Shown: positions 14,773 through 14,828 of the stretch, piece after piece | Layout: every line of letters starts with the position of its first letter | How positions within the stretch are numbered: the stretch's first letter is position 1 | Source: Bacteroidales bacterium | Lineage (GTDB): Bacteria > Bacteroidota > Bacteroidia > Bacteroidales > UBA7960 | DNA length: 14,828 nucleotides | Assembly: GCA_007123065.1 (NCBI GenBank) | Contig: SKSI01000059.1 | Span: 1 to 14,828 of the forward strand | Direction of reading: 5' to 3' | The notes under the pieces: generated by a model | The model's input: only the letters and a program-made list of their open reading frames with translations | What the model was told of the DNA's origin: nothing | Database searches by the model: none | Translations under genes and position numbers: made by a program

Positions 14773-14794
14773 TTGACAGGGCTTGACCTGTTAA
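14773..14794. repeat. Hairpin element with GCTTGA loop, copy 2
   Basis: TTGACAGG (14773-14780) and CCTGTTAA (14787-14794) pair at 7 of 8 positions around the loop GCTTGA. The core GGGCTTGACCTGT (14779-14791) is identical to 125-137. The remaining bases to the window end hold no recognised feature. Confidence 0.6.
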
Positions 14795-14828
14795 ACCGTT
14801 GTCTTGTTTGGTAATGCACGTAATAAAA

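Overview
The window looks like a chromosomal segment from a member of the Bacteroidota, probably of Bacteroidales or Marinilabiliales type. The evidence is a GldF/GldG-type ABC transporter, a long (about 315-residue) PurC, genes preceded by TAnnTTTG-like -7 boxes instead of Shine-Dalgarno sites, and a signal peptide ending in Ala-Gln. Ten protein genes cover nearly all of it. I see no tRNA, rRNA, CRISPR array, insertion sequence, phage gene or broken gene, and no gene-free stretch longer than about 212 bases.

Left part (1-7807): purC and phoH run leftward. Across a 101-bp divergent spacer, a rightward cluster begins: a DUF62-type S-adenosylmethionine hydrolase relative, a single ORF fusing GldF (permease) to GldG (soluble partner), a DUF4340-like anchored protein, and then dnaN behind its own promoter-like box. 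The first three rightward genes are separated by only 10 and 8 bp and probably form one operon. From memory, purC, phoH, the DUF62 gene, gldF/gldG and dnaN are neighbours in other Bacteroidota too, so this is likely old core synteny and not an island.

Middle and right part (7830-14680): leftward genes encode an Uup-like ABC-F ATPase, a secreted S9 serine peptidase resembling glutamyl endopeptidase, and a membrane protein built from two similar halves. A rightward fold-type-I PLP aminotransferase follows. The products are housekeeping or export-related and I see no joint pathway among these last four.

I did not find a convincing new multi-gene system. Three things deserve a second look. The DUF62 protein appears to lack all three residues of the family's catalytic triad. 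GldF and GldG are fused, with no ATPase gene nearby. The most unusual non-coding signal is in the gaps: nearly every larger intergenic gap holds a short-period (7-8 bp) degenerate tandem array, often with small palindromes, and one palindrome core (GGGCTTGACCTGT) occurs near both ends of the window. These look like a family of small intergenic elements.
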